From Spartobacteria bacterium (GTDB taxonomy: Bacteria > Verrucomicrobiota > Verrucomicrobiia > Chthoniobacterales > UBA10450): a stretch of DNA of 64,000 nt. The position numbers were made by a program, and so were the translations under genes. Shown here one piece after another: positions 55,321 through 63,095 of this stretch (its first letter is position 1; each line of letters starts with the position of its first letter). Below the pieces are notes generated by a model. It worked only from the letters and a program-made list of their open reading frames with translations, was not told the origin of the DNA and searched no databases. The DNA lies in contig JAJPGZ010000006.1 of NCBI GenBank assembly GCA_021325495.1, forward strand, positions 1 through 64,000, given 5' to 3'.

Positions 55321-55429
55321 GGGGAGCGCAGGCCGCTGGCCTGCTGGCGACGGCGGCTCGCCGTCGCGAACTTTCAAAGATTGTTTTGGCGAGCCGCCAA
55401 AACCGGCAGGCGAGCCGCCTGCGCTCCCC
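55321..55429. repeat. Palindromic element with nested hairpins and AGC/GCT loops
   Basis: Outer arms GGGGAGCGCAGGC (55321-55333) and GCCTGCGCTCCCC (55417-55429) are perfect complements. Inside are three short hairpins: GCGACGGCG-gct-CGCCGTCGC (55347-55367), TTTTGGCG-agc-CGCCAAAA (55384-55402) and GCAGGCG-agc-CGCCTGC (55406-55422), each with a GCT/AGC triplet loop. The element lies between the converging ends of rpe and gspE and could end both transcripts. It resembles REP/MITE-type elements. Confidence 0.85.
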
Positions 55430-55460
55430 GGAAAAAAACGCGCGAATGCGATTGTCGATC

Positions 55461-57209
55461 TTAGCGCGCTTCGGCGGCGATAGCGGGCTCGGCTACTTCA
55501 GTCGTTTCCGCCATCACTTCATCGGTCTGCGTCACGCGCACCACTTCTTCAATGGTGGTGTCGCCCTTCGAAACGCGACGCCAGCCGTCGTTCCGCAATG
55601 TTTCCATGCCTTCGGCGATGGCGCATTGTTTCAGCTCACCGCCATCCTTCTTTTGCATGATGAACTTTCGCAGCGGCTCGGTCACAACACAGATTTCGTA
55701 AATGGCGGCGCGACCTTGATAGCCCGTCTGCCGGCAATATTCGCAACCTTTGCCGCGCATAAATTGCGTGCCGAGCTCGCGCACCGGGAATCCGATTTCG
55801 CCAAGATAATCCGCGGGATACTCGACCTTCTGGGCGCATTCGCGACAGATCGTGCGTACGAGTCGTTGCGCGATGAACGCTTTCACCACCGACGCGAGCA
55901 GGAACGGCTCGACCTCCATGTCGATCAAACGCGTGATGCCGCCGACCGCGTCGTTCGTGTGCAGGGTGCTGAAAACTAGGTGGCCGGTCATGGCCGCGCG
56001 AATGGCGATGTCCGCCGTTTCGACGTCGCGAATTTCTCCGACCATCACGACGTTCGGATCTTGTCGCAAAATGTGGCGCAGTCCGCGCGCAAATGTGAAA
56101 TCGATTTCCGGTTTCACGTCCATCTGCAGAACGCCCGGCAATTTGTATTCGACCGGTTCTTCGATCGTGATAATACGGCGCGAGACCGAGTTGATGGTGC
56201 TGAGGAAGCAATATAACGATGTCGATTTTCCGCAGCCGGTCGGGCCGGTGAGCAAAATGATTCCGTTAGGCTGGGCCAGTAAATGGCGAACGATCTTTTC
56301 CTGGTGCTCGCTCATGTCGAGCCGCGTGAACCCAAAGTGCTGACCGCCGCGCGCGAGTAATCGCAGCGAGATCGATTCGCCGTTCACCGTCGGGATGGTC
56401 GAAACGCGCACGTCGATCTCCTGATTGTGCGCCTGCAAATTCATGCGGCCGTCCTGCGGCAATCGGCGTTCCGCGATGTCCATGTGCGCCATCACTTTCA
56501 AACGCGAGATGATGGCGGCGTGCAGGACGCGCAATTGCGGCGGCACCGCGACTTCGTGCAAAATACCGTCGATGCGGTAACGAATGCGAATGTCGTTCTC
56601 GAGCGGCTCGACGTGAATGTCGGTCGCGCGCTCGTTAATCGCTTCGCGAATAACCTGGTTAACGAATTTGACGACGGTCGCTTCGGGATCGTCCGCGTTG
56701 ATGTCAGTCGCGGTTTCGCCTTCCTGCAAAACTTCGAACCCGCGATTCGTTTTTAAAATTTCCTCAAATGTTTCCGCGCCCACGCCGTAAAGCGTTTTCA
56801 TTGCGCGATGAATTTGTCCGCGCGGCACCAGCACCCATTCAGCCGGCTTGTTCAACAACTGCGACGCCAGCTGGCGGCCGACGGAGTTGAACGGATCGTA
56901 GGTCGCGAGCACGACCGATTTTTCTTTGTCCTCAATCGGCAGAATGTGGTGCTGAAATACGAAACGACTCGGTAAGATCGACAATGTCTCGCGATTGATT
57001 TTTTTCGAATCGATCGATTGCACCGACAGCTTGAACGCTTTGCCGATCGCTTCGAGCAAACGTGTCTCGTCCACTTTCCCGGAGTCGAGCACGTGATCGA
57101 TCCACGACGCGCCGTTTTGATTTTGTGCGAGCTGCGCCGCTTCGTCCTGCGTCGGCACACCGGCGGCGAGTAAAAGATCGACAACTGTCTTGCTAACGGG
57201 TCCGTTCAT
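55461..57209 (-). CDS. gspE: GspE/PilB-family secretion ATPase
   Basis: The 582-residue protein has the GspE N-domain (about 1-150). The ATPase core follows, with Walker A GPTGCGKST near 328, an Asp box and Walker B (PNVVMVGEIRDVETADIA). A four-cysteine zinc motif (CRECAQ then CEYCRQTG) lies near 475-512. It powers pseudopilus or pilus assembly at the inner membrane. gspD and a small peptidoglycan-binding gene lie upstream on the same strand. The other parts of the machine are not in the window. Confidence 0.93.
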   Translation of the reverse strand: MNGPVSKTVVDLLLAAGVPTQDEAAQLAQNQNGASWIDHVLDSGKVDETRLLEAIGKAFKLSVQSIDSKKINRETLSILPSRFVFQHHILPIEDKEKSVVLATYDPFNSVGRQLASQLLNKPAEWVLVPRGQIHRAMKTLYGVGAETFEEILKTNRGFEVLQEGETATDINADDPEATVVKFVNQVIREAINERATDIHVEPLENDIRIRYRIDGILHEVAVPPQLRVLHAAIISRLKVMAHMDIAERRLPQDGRMNLQAHNQEIDVRVSTIPTVNGESISLRLLARGGQHFGFTRLDMSEHQEKIVRHLLAQPNGIILLTGPTGCGKSTSLYCFLSTINSVSRRIITIEEPVEYKLPGVLQMDVKPEIDFTFARGLRHILRQDPNVVMVGEIRDVETADIAIRAAMTGHLVFSTLHTNDAVGGITRLIDMEVEPFLLASVVKAFIAQRLVRTICRECAQKVEYPADYLGEIGFPVRELGTQFMRGKGCEYCRQTGYQGRAAIYEICVVTEPLRKFIMQKKDGGELKQCAIAEGMETLRNDGWRRVSKGDTTIEEVVRVTQTDEVMAETTEVAEPAIAAEAR

Positions 57210-57260
57210 CTATCGGGGGAATTGCGCGAGTAACGTAGCAGTTACCGAGCTAATCGCCAC

Positions 57261-57677
57261 TTACGGCAAGCGCAATGCGCGCCGGACCGGGAGGGTCAGC
57301 GTTCCGGTCACGCGCATGGAATAATTTTTCTGCAGCTTCGCAATCGCGTCGCTGACGTCGTCGGAATAAATCCCATCGATCGGTCCGCAATAATACCCGA
57401 GCCGTTGCAAGTCGCGCTGCAACGCGCCGACGTAGGCAGGTTGCCTAACAAGATCGTTTTTACCTTCGAGCCAATACAATGGCCGAAACGGATATCGCGC
57501 CGCGAAGTCGGTCGTATTCGGATTCGGCATTTGGTGGAGTAATCCCCATTCGTCACGTGGCGCTAGCGGGTCTTTCGCGTGAAACAGCGGCACCGAGTAA
57601 GCCTGAGCGTGCGCGAATTGCGCGATGAAACAAAACGCGCCGGACAAGATCGACAATCGTAAGATCGACATCTTCAT
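57261..57677 (-). CDS. Exported peptidoglycan-binding-domain protein
   Basis: The 138-residue protein has a signal peptide, MKMSILRLSILSGAFCFIAQ, largely encoded by two 10-mer copies at 15-bp pitch. A C-terminal PG_binding_1-like domain covers about 80-135 (LQRDLQRLGYYCGPIDGIYS, DAIAKLQKNY). It probably anchors something to the wall. It overlaps gspD by 4 bp and lies upstream of gspE, so it may help the secretin cross the wall. Confidence 0.8.
   Translation of the reverse strand: MKMSILRLSILSGAFCFIAQFAHAQAYSVPLFHAKDPLAPRDEWGLLHQMPNPNTTDFAARYPFRPLYWLEGKNDLVRQPAYVGALQRDLQRLGYYCGPIDGIYSDDVSDAIAKLQKNYSMRVTGTLTLPVRRALRLP
57646..57670 (-). repeat. Tandem pair of AAGATCGACA, 15-bp pitch, in a signal peptide
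   Basis: Exact copies at 57646 and 57661 with spacer ATCGT. Read from the gene's strand they encode MSIL and LSIL in the signal peptide. Confidence 0.9.
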
Positions 57678-60196
57678 TTTCCTTTAAATGAAACTTTCTC
57701 CGGCGGCAAATCCGGCGCCGGCAATTCCTTCCCGTCGTACTGTTTTGGACAATCCGGACAATCGTCCTGCTCGATCTCCGGACCGAAATGGCTGTGGTCT
57801 TCGTTTTTTTGGCGCAGCCGCATGAGATCGAGTTTGCTCAGCGCCACTTCGGGTCGCATTAAAATGATGAGCTCGGATCGGGTATTGTTATTTACCGTGC
57901 TGCGGAACGCCGCGCCAAGCAACGGAATGCGGGAGAACCAGGGGATGCCGGTGTAAAGCTTGCCTTTGTTCTCTTGAATCAATCCGCCAAGCACAATCGT
58001 CGAACAGTTAGGTGCGCTCACGTTCGATCGAATGTAACGCGTGGCAATCACTGGAACAGAATTGCCCGAAATGTTTACATTGCTATTCGCTACGACGCTG
58101 TCGATTTTCTGCAAAATGTCGAGCGAGACTTCGTTTTCAGAATTAATTAATGGAACGACTTCCAGCTGTAGGGCGACTTTCTTAAATTGAATGCTCGACT
58201 GCACGGAGGCGACGCTTGTTCCGGAAACCCCAGCGTTACTTAGCGTGCTGACAGGAACTGGAATTTCCTGGCCCGAAGCGATGATCGCTTTCTTGTTGTT
58301 GCTGGTAAAAACCGTCGGCCGCGAAACAACTTTAAATTTTCCGGTCTGTTCAAGTAGATGCACGACGCTGGCGAGATAGTTCCCGGCCGCGACATACACA
58401 TTCGTGCCACCGGCGACTTGCTGGAGTGCCTGACCGAAATTCACGAGTCCAGCTGGATCTAGGACGGGAGCGATGACTGGCGATGCGCCTGGTGATGTAC
58501 CGGGACTCGCACCCGTACTGGGAAGTGGCGCCCCGGTGTTGCGCGAAATCCCCACGACCTTTTTGTTGTACTTTAAGAACCAGTCGACCCCGAATTCTTC
58601 GTCGTTGTTTAGATTCAACTCGCCGATGACTGTGCTCAGCGCCACTTGCGGCGCGCTCACATCCATCTCGTCGAGAATCTTCTGGACCTTCACCACGACC
58701 TCGCGATTGCCGAGCATGATGATCGTGTTCGCGCGTTGATCCGCGATTAATTTTGCGTTCCCGATCGTCACTGCTTTCGGTGTCGTATCGACGGCCGTGG
58801 TGGAAAGTTCTTCGGAAACGTTGAGCGTGCTGTCGCTCGCCGTGCTCGACATTCCGCCGCTGTAAGGATTGGTCGGCGTGCCCGTGCGGTTTTGGCGATT
58901 TTGTTGCTGTTGTTGATTCGCCGGGTTGTTAGGCCCGAGTGGTCCGCCCTCCGCTCCGCCGGCGCCCTGCGTCCCGGGCTCCGTCAGCGCCTGCACTAAC
59001 ACGGGCAAAACATCGCCCGCGGAAATGTATTTCAACGGACGCGTAACCGGTTTCGCGAATTCCACATTCGCGTCGAACTCCGCGATTAATTTCCTAACGA
59101 ACGGCATGTTGATCGGCCGTGTCACCACGTGAATGCGGTTCGTGCGCACGTCGGGCGTAAGTTTGATTTTGCCGACCACGACCGCCTCCTCCGACAACGC
59201 CATTAATCCGCCAACATCGTTTTCCATATTGGCCACCTGTTGCGGCACTGGATTAGGCGCAGGCCGCACCCCTCGCACGCCGCCAGCCGGAACCGCGCCT
59301 GGCGTTGCGCCCTGGCCTTTCTCAAAAATGTCTTTGAGCATGTCCACCACTTTGCTCGCGTCGGCGCGCTCGAGTTTGATGAATTCGCTCACCACTTCCG
59401 CCGGCGGGATGTCGACCTGATCGATAATCTTCACCAGCATGCGAATGACGCTGGAATTCTCCGTCACGAGCAGGGTCGAAGATTTCGGCAACGCTTGCAG
59501 CGCGGTGTACGGCTGTGGCGGCGAGAGGTACTGTTGTAACACGGTCTGCAATTCCTGCGGATCGGCGTAGCGCAATTTAAACAGAAAACTGATGACGTGA
59601 TCTCCCGTCGGAATCTGGGCCTCGTCGGAAATAATTGGCACCCCGGTCGTGCGCGGATTCTTTCCCGTGCCGATCACCTTCACGATGCCTTCGCCCGCGG
59701 GCACGAGTGAAAATCCGTTCATGAGGAGATTGATCTCGATGATGCGGATGGCTTCTTCCCGCGGCACATCTTTGCTGATGAAAATGTTCACCTTGCCCTG
59801 GACGAAATTGTCCCTAACGAGTTTTAGGCCGGTGAGATTCTCGTAGAGGCGCAGCACATCATCGACATCACTGTTCGGGAATTGCAGCCTAACGAGATTC
59901 GAACCATTCGCCGGTTGGTTCCCGACCGGCGCGTTCGGCTGCACGGGGCGCGGTGGCGGCGTTGCGACTGCCACCGGAGGGGCGACGTTCTGCAACGGCG
60001 TCATCGCGGTCGCGGGCGAGGGCGAAACCTCTTCGTCGTCACTCTCCTCTTCCTCGGCATCCTGGGTCGGAACGGCGGTCGCAGCCGGTCGCGCGATCGG
60101 GCGCACTTGCGCGAAAGAGAAAAATGTTGCGACCAGCAACACGGCGAGAATCAGGGACAGTCTCAGCACAGGAAAATTACGCGCCGAGCATACCAT
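57674..60196 (-). CDS. gspD: Type II secretion/type IV pilus-like secretin GspD
   Basis: The 840-residue outer-membrane secretin has a signal peptide. An acidic linker follows (about 45-80), then N-domains with repeated KH-like folds (VRLQFPNSDVDDVLRLYEN). The C-terminal secretin domain has the signature VVLGGLIQENKGKLYTGIP and PLLGAAF. A low-complexity Gln/Asn insert lies near 420-445. No exact 10-mer copy lies in 2.5 kb of coding sequence. The long frame starts at ATG 60196; downstream starts would lose the signal. Confidence 0.93.
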   Translation of the reverse strand: MVCSARNFPVLRLSLILAVLLVATFFSFAQVRPIARPAATAVPTQDAEEEESDDEEVSPSPATAMTPLQNVAPPVAVATPPPRPVQPNAPVGNQPANGSNLVRLQFPNSDVDDVLRLYENLTGLKLVRDNFVQGKVNIFISKDVPREEAIRIIEINLLMNGFSLVPAGEGIVKVIGTGKNPRTTGVPIISDEAQIPTGDHVISFLFKLRYADPQELQTVLQQYLSPPQPYTALQALPKSSTLLVTENSSVIRMLVKIIDQVDIPPAEVVSEFIKLERADASKVVDMLKDIFEKGQGATPGAVPAGGVRGVRPAPNPVPQQVANMENDVGGLMALSEEAVVVGKIKLTPDVRTNRIHVVTRPINMPFVRKLIAEFDANVEFAKPVTRPLKYISAGDVLPVLVQALTEPGTQGAGGAEGGPLGPNNPANQQQQQNRQNRTGTPTNPYSGGMSSTASDSTLNVSEELSTTAVDTTPKAVTIGNAKLIADQRANTIIMLGNREVVVKVQKILDEMDVSAPQVALSTVIGELNLNNDEEFGVDWFLKYNKKVVGISRNTGAPLPSTGASPGTSPGASPVIAPVLDPAGLVNFGQALQQVAGGTNVYVAAGNYLASVVHLLEQTGKFKVVSRPTVFTSNNKKAIIASGQEIPVPVSTLSNAGVSGTSVASVQSSIQFKKVALQLEVVPLINSENEVSLDILQKIDSVVANSNVNISGNSVPVIATRYIRSNVSAPNCSTIVLGGLIQENKGKLYTGIPWFSRIPLLGAAFRSTVNNNTRSELIILMRPEVALSKLDLMRLRQKNEDHSHFGPEIEQDDCPDCPKQYDGKELPAPDLPPEKVSFKGK

Positions 60197-60304
60197 GCTT
60201 CGGGCACGGCGCTATATTAAATGTGGTTCCGCACGAGTGCCTGCTGCTCAACAGTTTCATCTGGAATAGTGACAACGCCGATGACTGTTCGGTTACAACA
60301 ACGA

Positions 60305-60329
60305 TGTCGATCTTGCCATTGTCGATCTT
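60305..60329 (+). repeat. Tandem pair of TGTCGATCTT, 15-bp pitch
   Basis: Exact copies at 60305 and 60320 with spacer GCCAT, upstream of the small secreted protein at 60355. The frame would read MSILPLSIL if started at 60304. Confidence 0.9.
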
Positions 60330-60354
60330 GCGCGTAAGACTGACCTTGGGTTCG

Positions 60355-60714
60355 ATGAAGTTACTGTTGGTATTCGCATCTGTTCTTGCGTTCACAGTCG
60401 CGTCACTCGTCGCCGGCCCCTTCAAAAGCATCTTCGTCACGAATACAAATAAGCCGTTCCATGTGGAGGATGGCGAATTCATGTTGATTCGAAATTTCAC
60501 GCAGACCGAAACCGGGGCGCGGAGCTCGGTTACTTTTTCTCGCCAAGGTGGAGACCCTGTCACCGTACTTACGGCGTCGATTGTCGATCCGACCGCTCCC
60601 GAAGGATCTCAAGAAGTTATTAATAGCGTGATCCTCGCCGGTCCCGGAGTTGTAAACTTCAAATGCGAAACCAGCGCGAGCTGTTTTGCGACTTTCAAAA
60701 TAGATTCTAATTAG
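60355..60714 (+). CDS. Small secreted protein, paralogous to the next gene
   Basis: The 119-residue protein has a signal peptide (MKLLLVFASVLAFTVASLVA) and a mature domain with KPFHVEDGEFMLIRNFTQTE. No family is recognised. I chose ATG 60355; an alternative at 60304 would add a motif-encoded MSILPLSIL leader. It resembles the following gene at the corresponding positions (HIDVHDGQALRIYNFSQDGG), so the two are probable duplicates. Confidence 0.65.
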   Translation: MKLLLVFASVLAFTVASLVAGPFKSIFVTNTNKPFHVEDGEFMLIRNFTQTETGARSSVTFSRQGGDPVTVLTASIVDPTAPEGSQEVINSVILAGPGVVNFKCETSASCFATFKIDSN

Positions 60715-60723
60715 GCGGCGGCC

Positions 60724-61218
60724 ATGACCAGGAAAGCCGCCTCGCTCTTGTTCTGCGCGGTTCCGCTGGCACTCAGTTTCGCCGGCGATTTCAAAACTGA
60801 TTTCATTAAACCTGGTTCTGGACCGAAACACATCGACGTTCACGACGGACAAGCGTTGCGAATTTACAACTTCAGTCAGGACGGCGGAACGCAGCGCGCA
60901 GTCGTAATTGTGGGAGCGGCAACACCGACGCCGACTCCCAGCCCTACTCCAACGCCGAGTCCAACTTCGACGGTCACACCAAGTGCGAGCCCAACTCCCA
61001 CCGCAACCCCAACTCCAACTCCGAAACCGACGCCCGTGCCGCGGACGGTATTGAGCGCGATCATTGTTAGCCCGAATGCATCGCCCACACCGGAGATCAT
61101 CAAACCCATTGTCATCGACGGCCCGGTGCAACTCACGATCCTGCCGGGAGACGCCACGGCGGTGATCAGCTTTCGCAGAGAAGGACTTTCTACGAGCGCA
61201 CCGACTGCGACACCATGA
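60724..61218 (+). CDS. Secreted protein with Pro/Thr-rich repeat
   Basis: The 164-residue protein has a signal peptide (MTRKAASLLFCAVPLALSFA) and an N-terminal domain like the preceding protein. A low-complexity PTPTPSPTP-type region covers about 66-102, and a short C-terminal domain follows. It may be a surface-spanning linker protein; the function is unknown. It overlaps the next gene by 4 bp. The repeat at about 60918-61036 is built of CCAACTCCG-like units and may vary in length between strains. Confidence 0.7.
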   Translation: MTRKAASLLFCAVPLALSFAGDFKTDFIKPGSGPKHIDVHDGQALRIYNFSQDGGTQRAVVIVGAATPTPTPSPTPTPSPTSTVTPSASPTPTATPTPTPKPTPVPRTVLSAIIVSPNASPTPEIIKPIVIDGPVQLTILPGDATAVISFRREGLSTSAPTATP

Positions 61219-61646
61219 AGATGTCGATCTTAACGTTGTCGATCTTCGCCGCAGTCTGCGCAATCGCGGCCGATGCGCCTAACGACATTCGCGCTGTCCT
61301 CCGAGCGCAACAGGAGGCATGGAACCGCGGCGACATCGACGCGTTCATGAACGGATATTGGCGCTCGGACCAAACGGTTTTCGTCGGCAGCGAAGTGCGA
61401 CGCGGTTGGAAGAACGTGCTCGATTTTTACAAATCGAAGTATTCCGACCGCGAAAAGATGGGCACGCTCACCTTTTCCGATTTCGAAATCACTCCGCTCG
61501 GTCCCGATGCCGCGCTCGTTCTTGGAAGTTGGAAGCTCGATTTCGCCGGCGGAAAAAATGTTCATGGGAAAACGACGCTCATCTTTCGCCACTTGCCCGA
61601 AGGCTGGCGCATAGTGCACGACCATTCCTCGGCGGCTACGCCTTGA
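61215..61646 (+). CDS. Exported DUF4440/SnoaL-like protein
   Basis: The 143-residue protein has the signal peptide MKMSILTLSIFAAVCAIAA, where MSIL and LSIF derive from two 10-mer copies at 15-bp pitch. A cone-shaped NTF2-like fold follows (RAVLRAQQEAWNRGDIDAF and LIFRHLPEGWRIVHDHSS). Family members bind small ligands or are enzymes; role unknown. Its start overlaps the upstream gene by 4 bp, and its end overlaps mpl by 11 bp. Confidence 0.85.
   Translation: MKMSILTLSIFAAVCAIAADAPNDIRAVLRAQQEAWNRGDIDAFMNGYWRSDQTVFVGSEVRRGWKNVLDFYKSKYSDREKMGTLTFSDFEITPLGPDAALVLGSWKLDFAGGKNVHGKTTLIFRHLPEGWRIVHDHSSAATP
61222..61246 (+). repeat. Tandem pair of TGTCGATCTT, 15-bp pitch, in a signal peptide
   Basis: Exact copies at 61222 and 61237 with spacer AACGT, inside the signal peptide of the DUF4440-like protein. 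Confidence 0.9.
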
Positions 61647-63021
61647 GTTTCGCGAGCAGTTTTTCGTGAATGTTATCGAACCCGCCGTTGCTGAAGACGG
61701 CGACGATGTCGTTAGGCTTTAGCTTTGGCACGATAAGATCGACAATCGCATTCGCGTCTTTTTCGTAAAACGCCGGCCGTCCAGACTTCGTGATAAGATC
61801 GACAACTGCTTTTGGATTCAGTCGCTCCTTTTCCGGCAGCTGATCGAGCCGCGCGACTTGCGAAATGAAAACGCCGTCGGCCCGCGCGAGCGCTTCCGGC
61901 AATGCTTTTTGAAAAACCGCGCGCCGGGTCGTATTCGAGCGCGGTTCGAAAATCGCCCAGACGCGATGACCCGGATAACGATGACGCAACGCTTCGATCG
62001 TTTGCGAAATCGCCGTCGGATGATGGCCGAAATCGTCGATCACTTTGACGCCGCGCGCTTCGCCGCGCAGTTCCTGTCGCCGCGCAATTCCCTGAAAACT
62101 CTTCAATGCATTGTCGATCTTCGCATCGCTCACCCGGTAAAAACGTGCCGCCGTCGCGGCCATGGCGGCATTGCGCACATTGAACTCGCCGACCATCGGG
62201 ATGTTGAAAACTTTGTCGCCGAGTTTGAAGCGCGATCCCTCTTCGTCGTAGGCGACATCGCGAATTCGCTGCGCGCAATTCTTCGAAAAACCGACTTCGA
62301 TCAACTGCGCGTAACATTCCTTCGCGACTTCGACGCAATTCGCATCATCGCCGTTGAGCAACACCATTCCGTTCTGCGGCACGATGCGCAGGAGATGCCG
62401 GAAGCTCCGCTTCACCGCTTCGAGATTGTCGAAAATATCGGCATGATCGAACTCGATGTTGTTCACGATCACGAGTTCGGGCAGGTAATGAACGAACTTC
62501 GAGCGCTTGTCGAAGAAGGCCGTGTCGTACTCGTCGCCTTCGATGACGAAATGTTTCGACTTCGTTAGGCGCGCGCCTTCGCCGAAATTTTTTGGAATGC
62601 CGCCGATGAGAAAACTCGGCTTGTGTCCGGCCTTTTCCATGATCCACGCCAGCAACGCCGTCGTCGTCGTTTTCCCGTGCGTGCCGGTGACGACGAGATT
62701 GTGGCGGCCACGCAGGAATTGGTTTCGCAAAAGTTCCGGCAACGAAACGTAGAGCAGTTTGCGATTGAGCACGGCTTCGACTTCGGGATTGCCGCGCTTC
62801 ATCGCGTTCCCGATCACGACAAGATCGACATCTTGCGGAATATTTTTGGCGGCGAAAGGCGCGCGCGCTTTGATCCCGCGCTCTTCCAGAAAGATCGACA
62901 TCGGCGGATAAACGTTTTCGTCCGAGCCGGTGATGACGAATCCGCGCTCTTTTAACGCGGCCGCGACCGCGCCCATGGCCGTGCCGCAAATTCCGAGAAA
63001 ATGAAATTTCTTTTTTGTCAT
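61636..63021 (-). CDS. mpl: UDP-N-acetylmuramate:L-Ala-gamma-D-Glu-meso-DAP ligase
   Basis: The 461-residue Mur-type ligase begins FLGICGTAMGAVAAALKERG. The ATP-binding motif VTGTHGKTTTTALL lies near 113, FVIEGDEYDTAFFD near 160, and NNIEFDHADIFDN near 190. DDFGHHPTAI follows, and the ligase C-terminal domain ends the protein. It salvages tripeptides during peptidoglycan recycling, which fits the wall-synthesis genes nearby. Five 10-mer copies are inside. The ATG lies at the edge of the hairpin element 63017-63090. Confidence 0.94.
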   Translation of the reverse strand: MTKKKFHFLGICGTAMGAVAAALKERGFVITGSDENVYPPMSIFLEERGIKARAPFAAKNIPQDVDLVVIGNAMKRGNPEVEAVLNRKLLYVSLPELLRNQFLRGRHNLVVTGTHGKTTTTALLAWIMEKAGHKPSFLIGGIPKNFGEGARLTKSKHFVIEGDEYDTAFFDKRSKFVHYLPELVIVNNIEFDHADIFDNLEAVKRSFRHLLRIVPQNGMVLLNGDDANCVEVAKECYAQLIEVGFSKNCAQRIRDVAYDEEGSRFKLGDKVFNIPMVGEFNVRNAAMAATAARFYRVSDAKIDNALKSFQGIARRQELRGEARGVKVIDDFGHHPTAISQTIEALRHRYPGHRVWAIFEPRSNTTRRAVFQKALPEALARADGVFISQVARLDQLPEKERLNPKAVVDLITKSGRPAFYEKDANAIVDLIVPKLKPNDIVAVFSNGGFDNIHEKLLAKLKA

Positions 63022-63090
63022 TCCGAGCGCGAGTCGAGGAATCTCTTACTGCGACTCAATAAGAGATGTCTCGACTTCGCTCGACATGAC
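63017..63090. repeat. Hairpin element covering the mpl upstream region
   Basis: Two arms of about 31 bases (63017-63048 and 63060-63090) are near-complementary: GTCATTCCGAGCG...ATCTCTTA against TAAGAGATGTCTCGA...CATGAC, with an 11-base loop. I recall similar GTCATTCCGAG/GAGGAATCTC palindromes from other soil genomes. It fills the gap between the cyclase stop and the mpl start, and the mpl ATG is inside the left arm. Confidence 0.8.
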
Positions 63091-63095
63091 AACAG

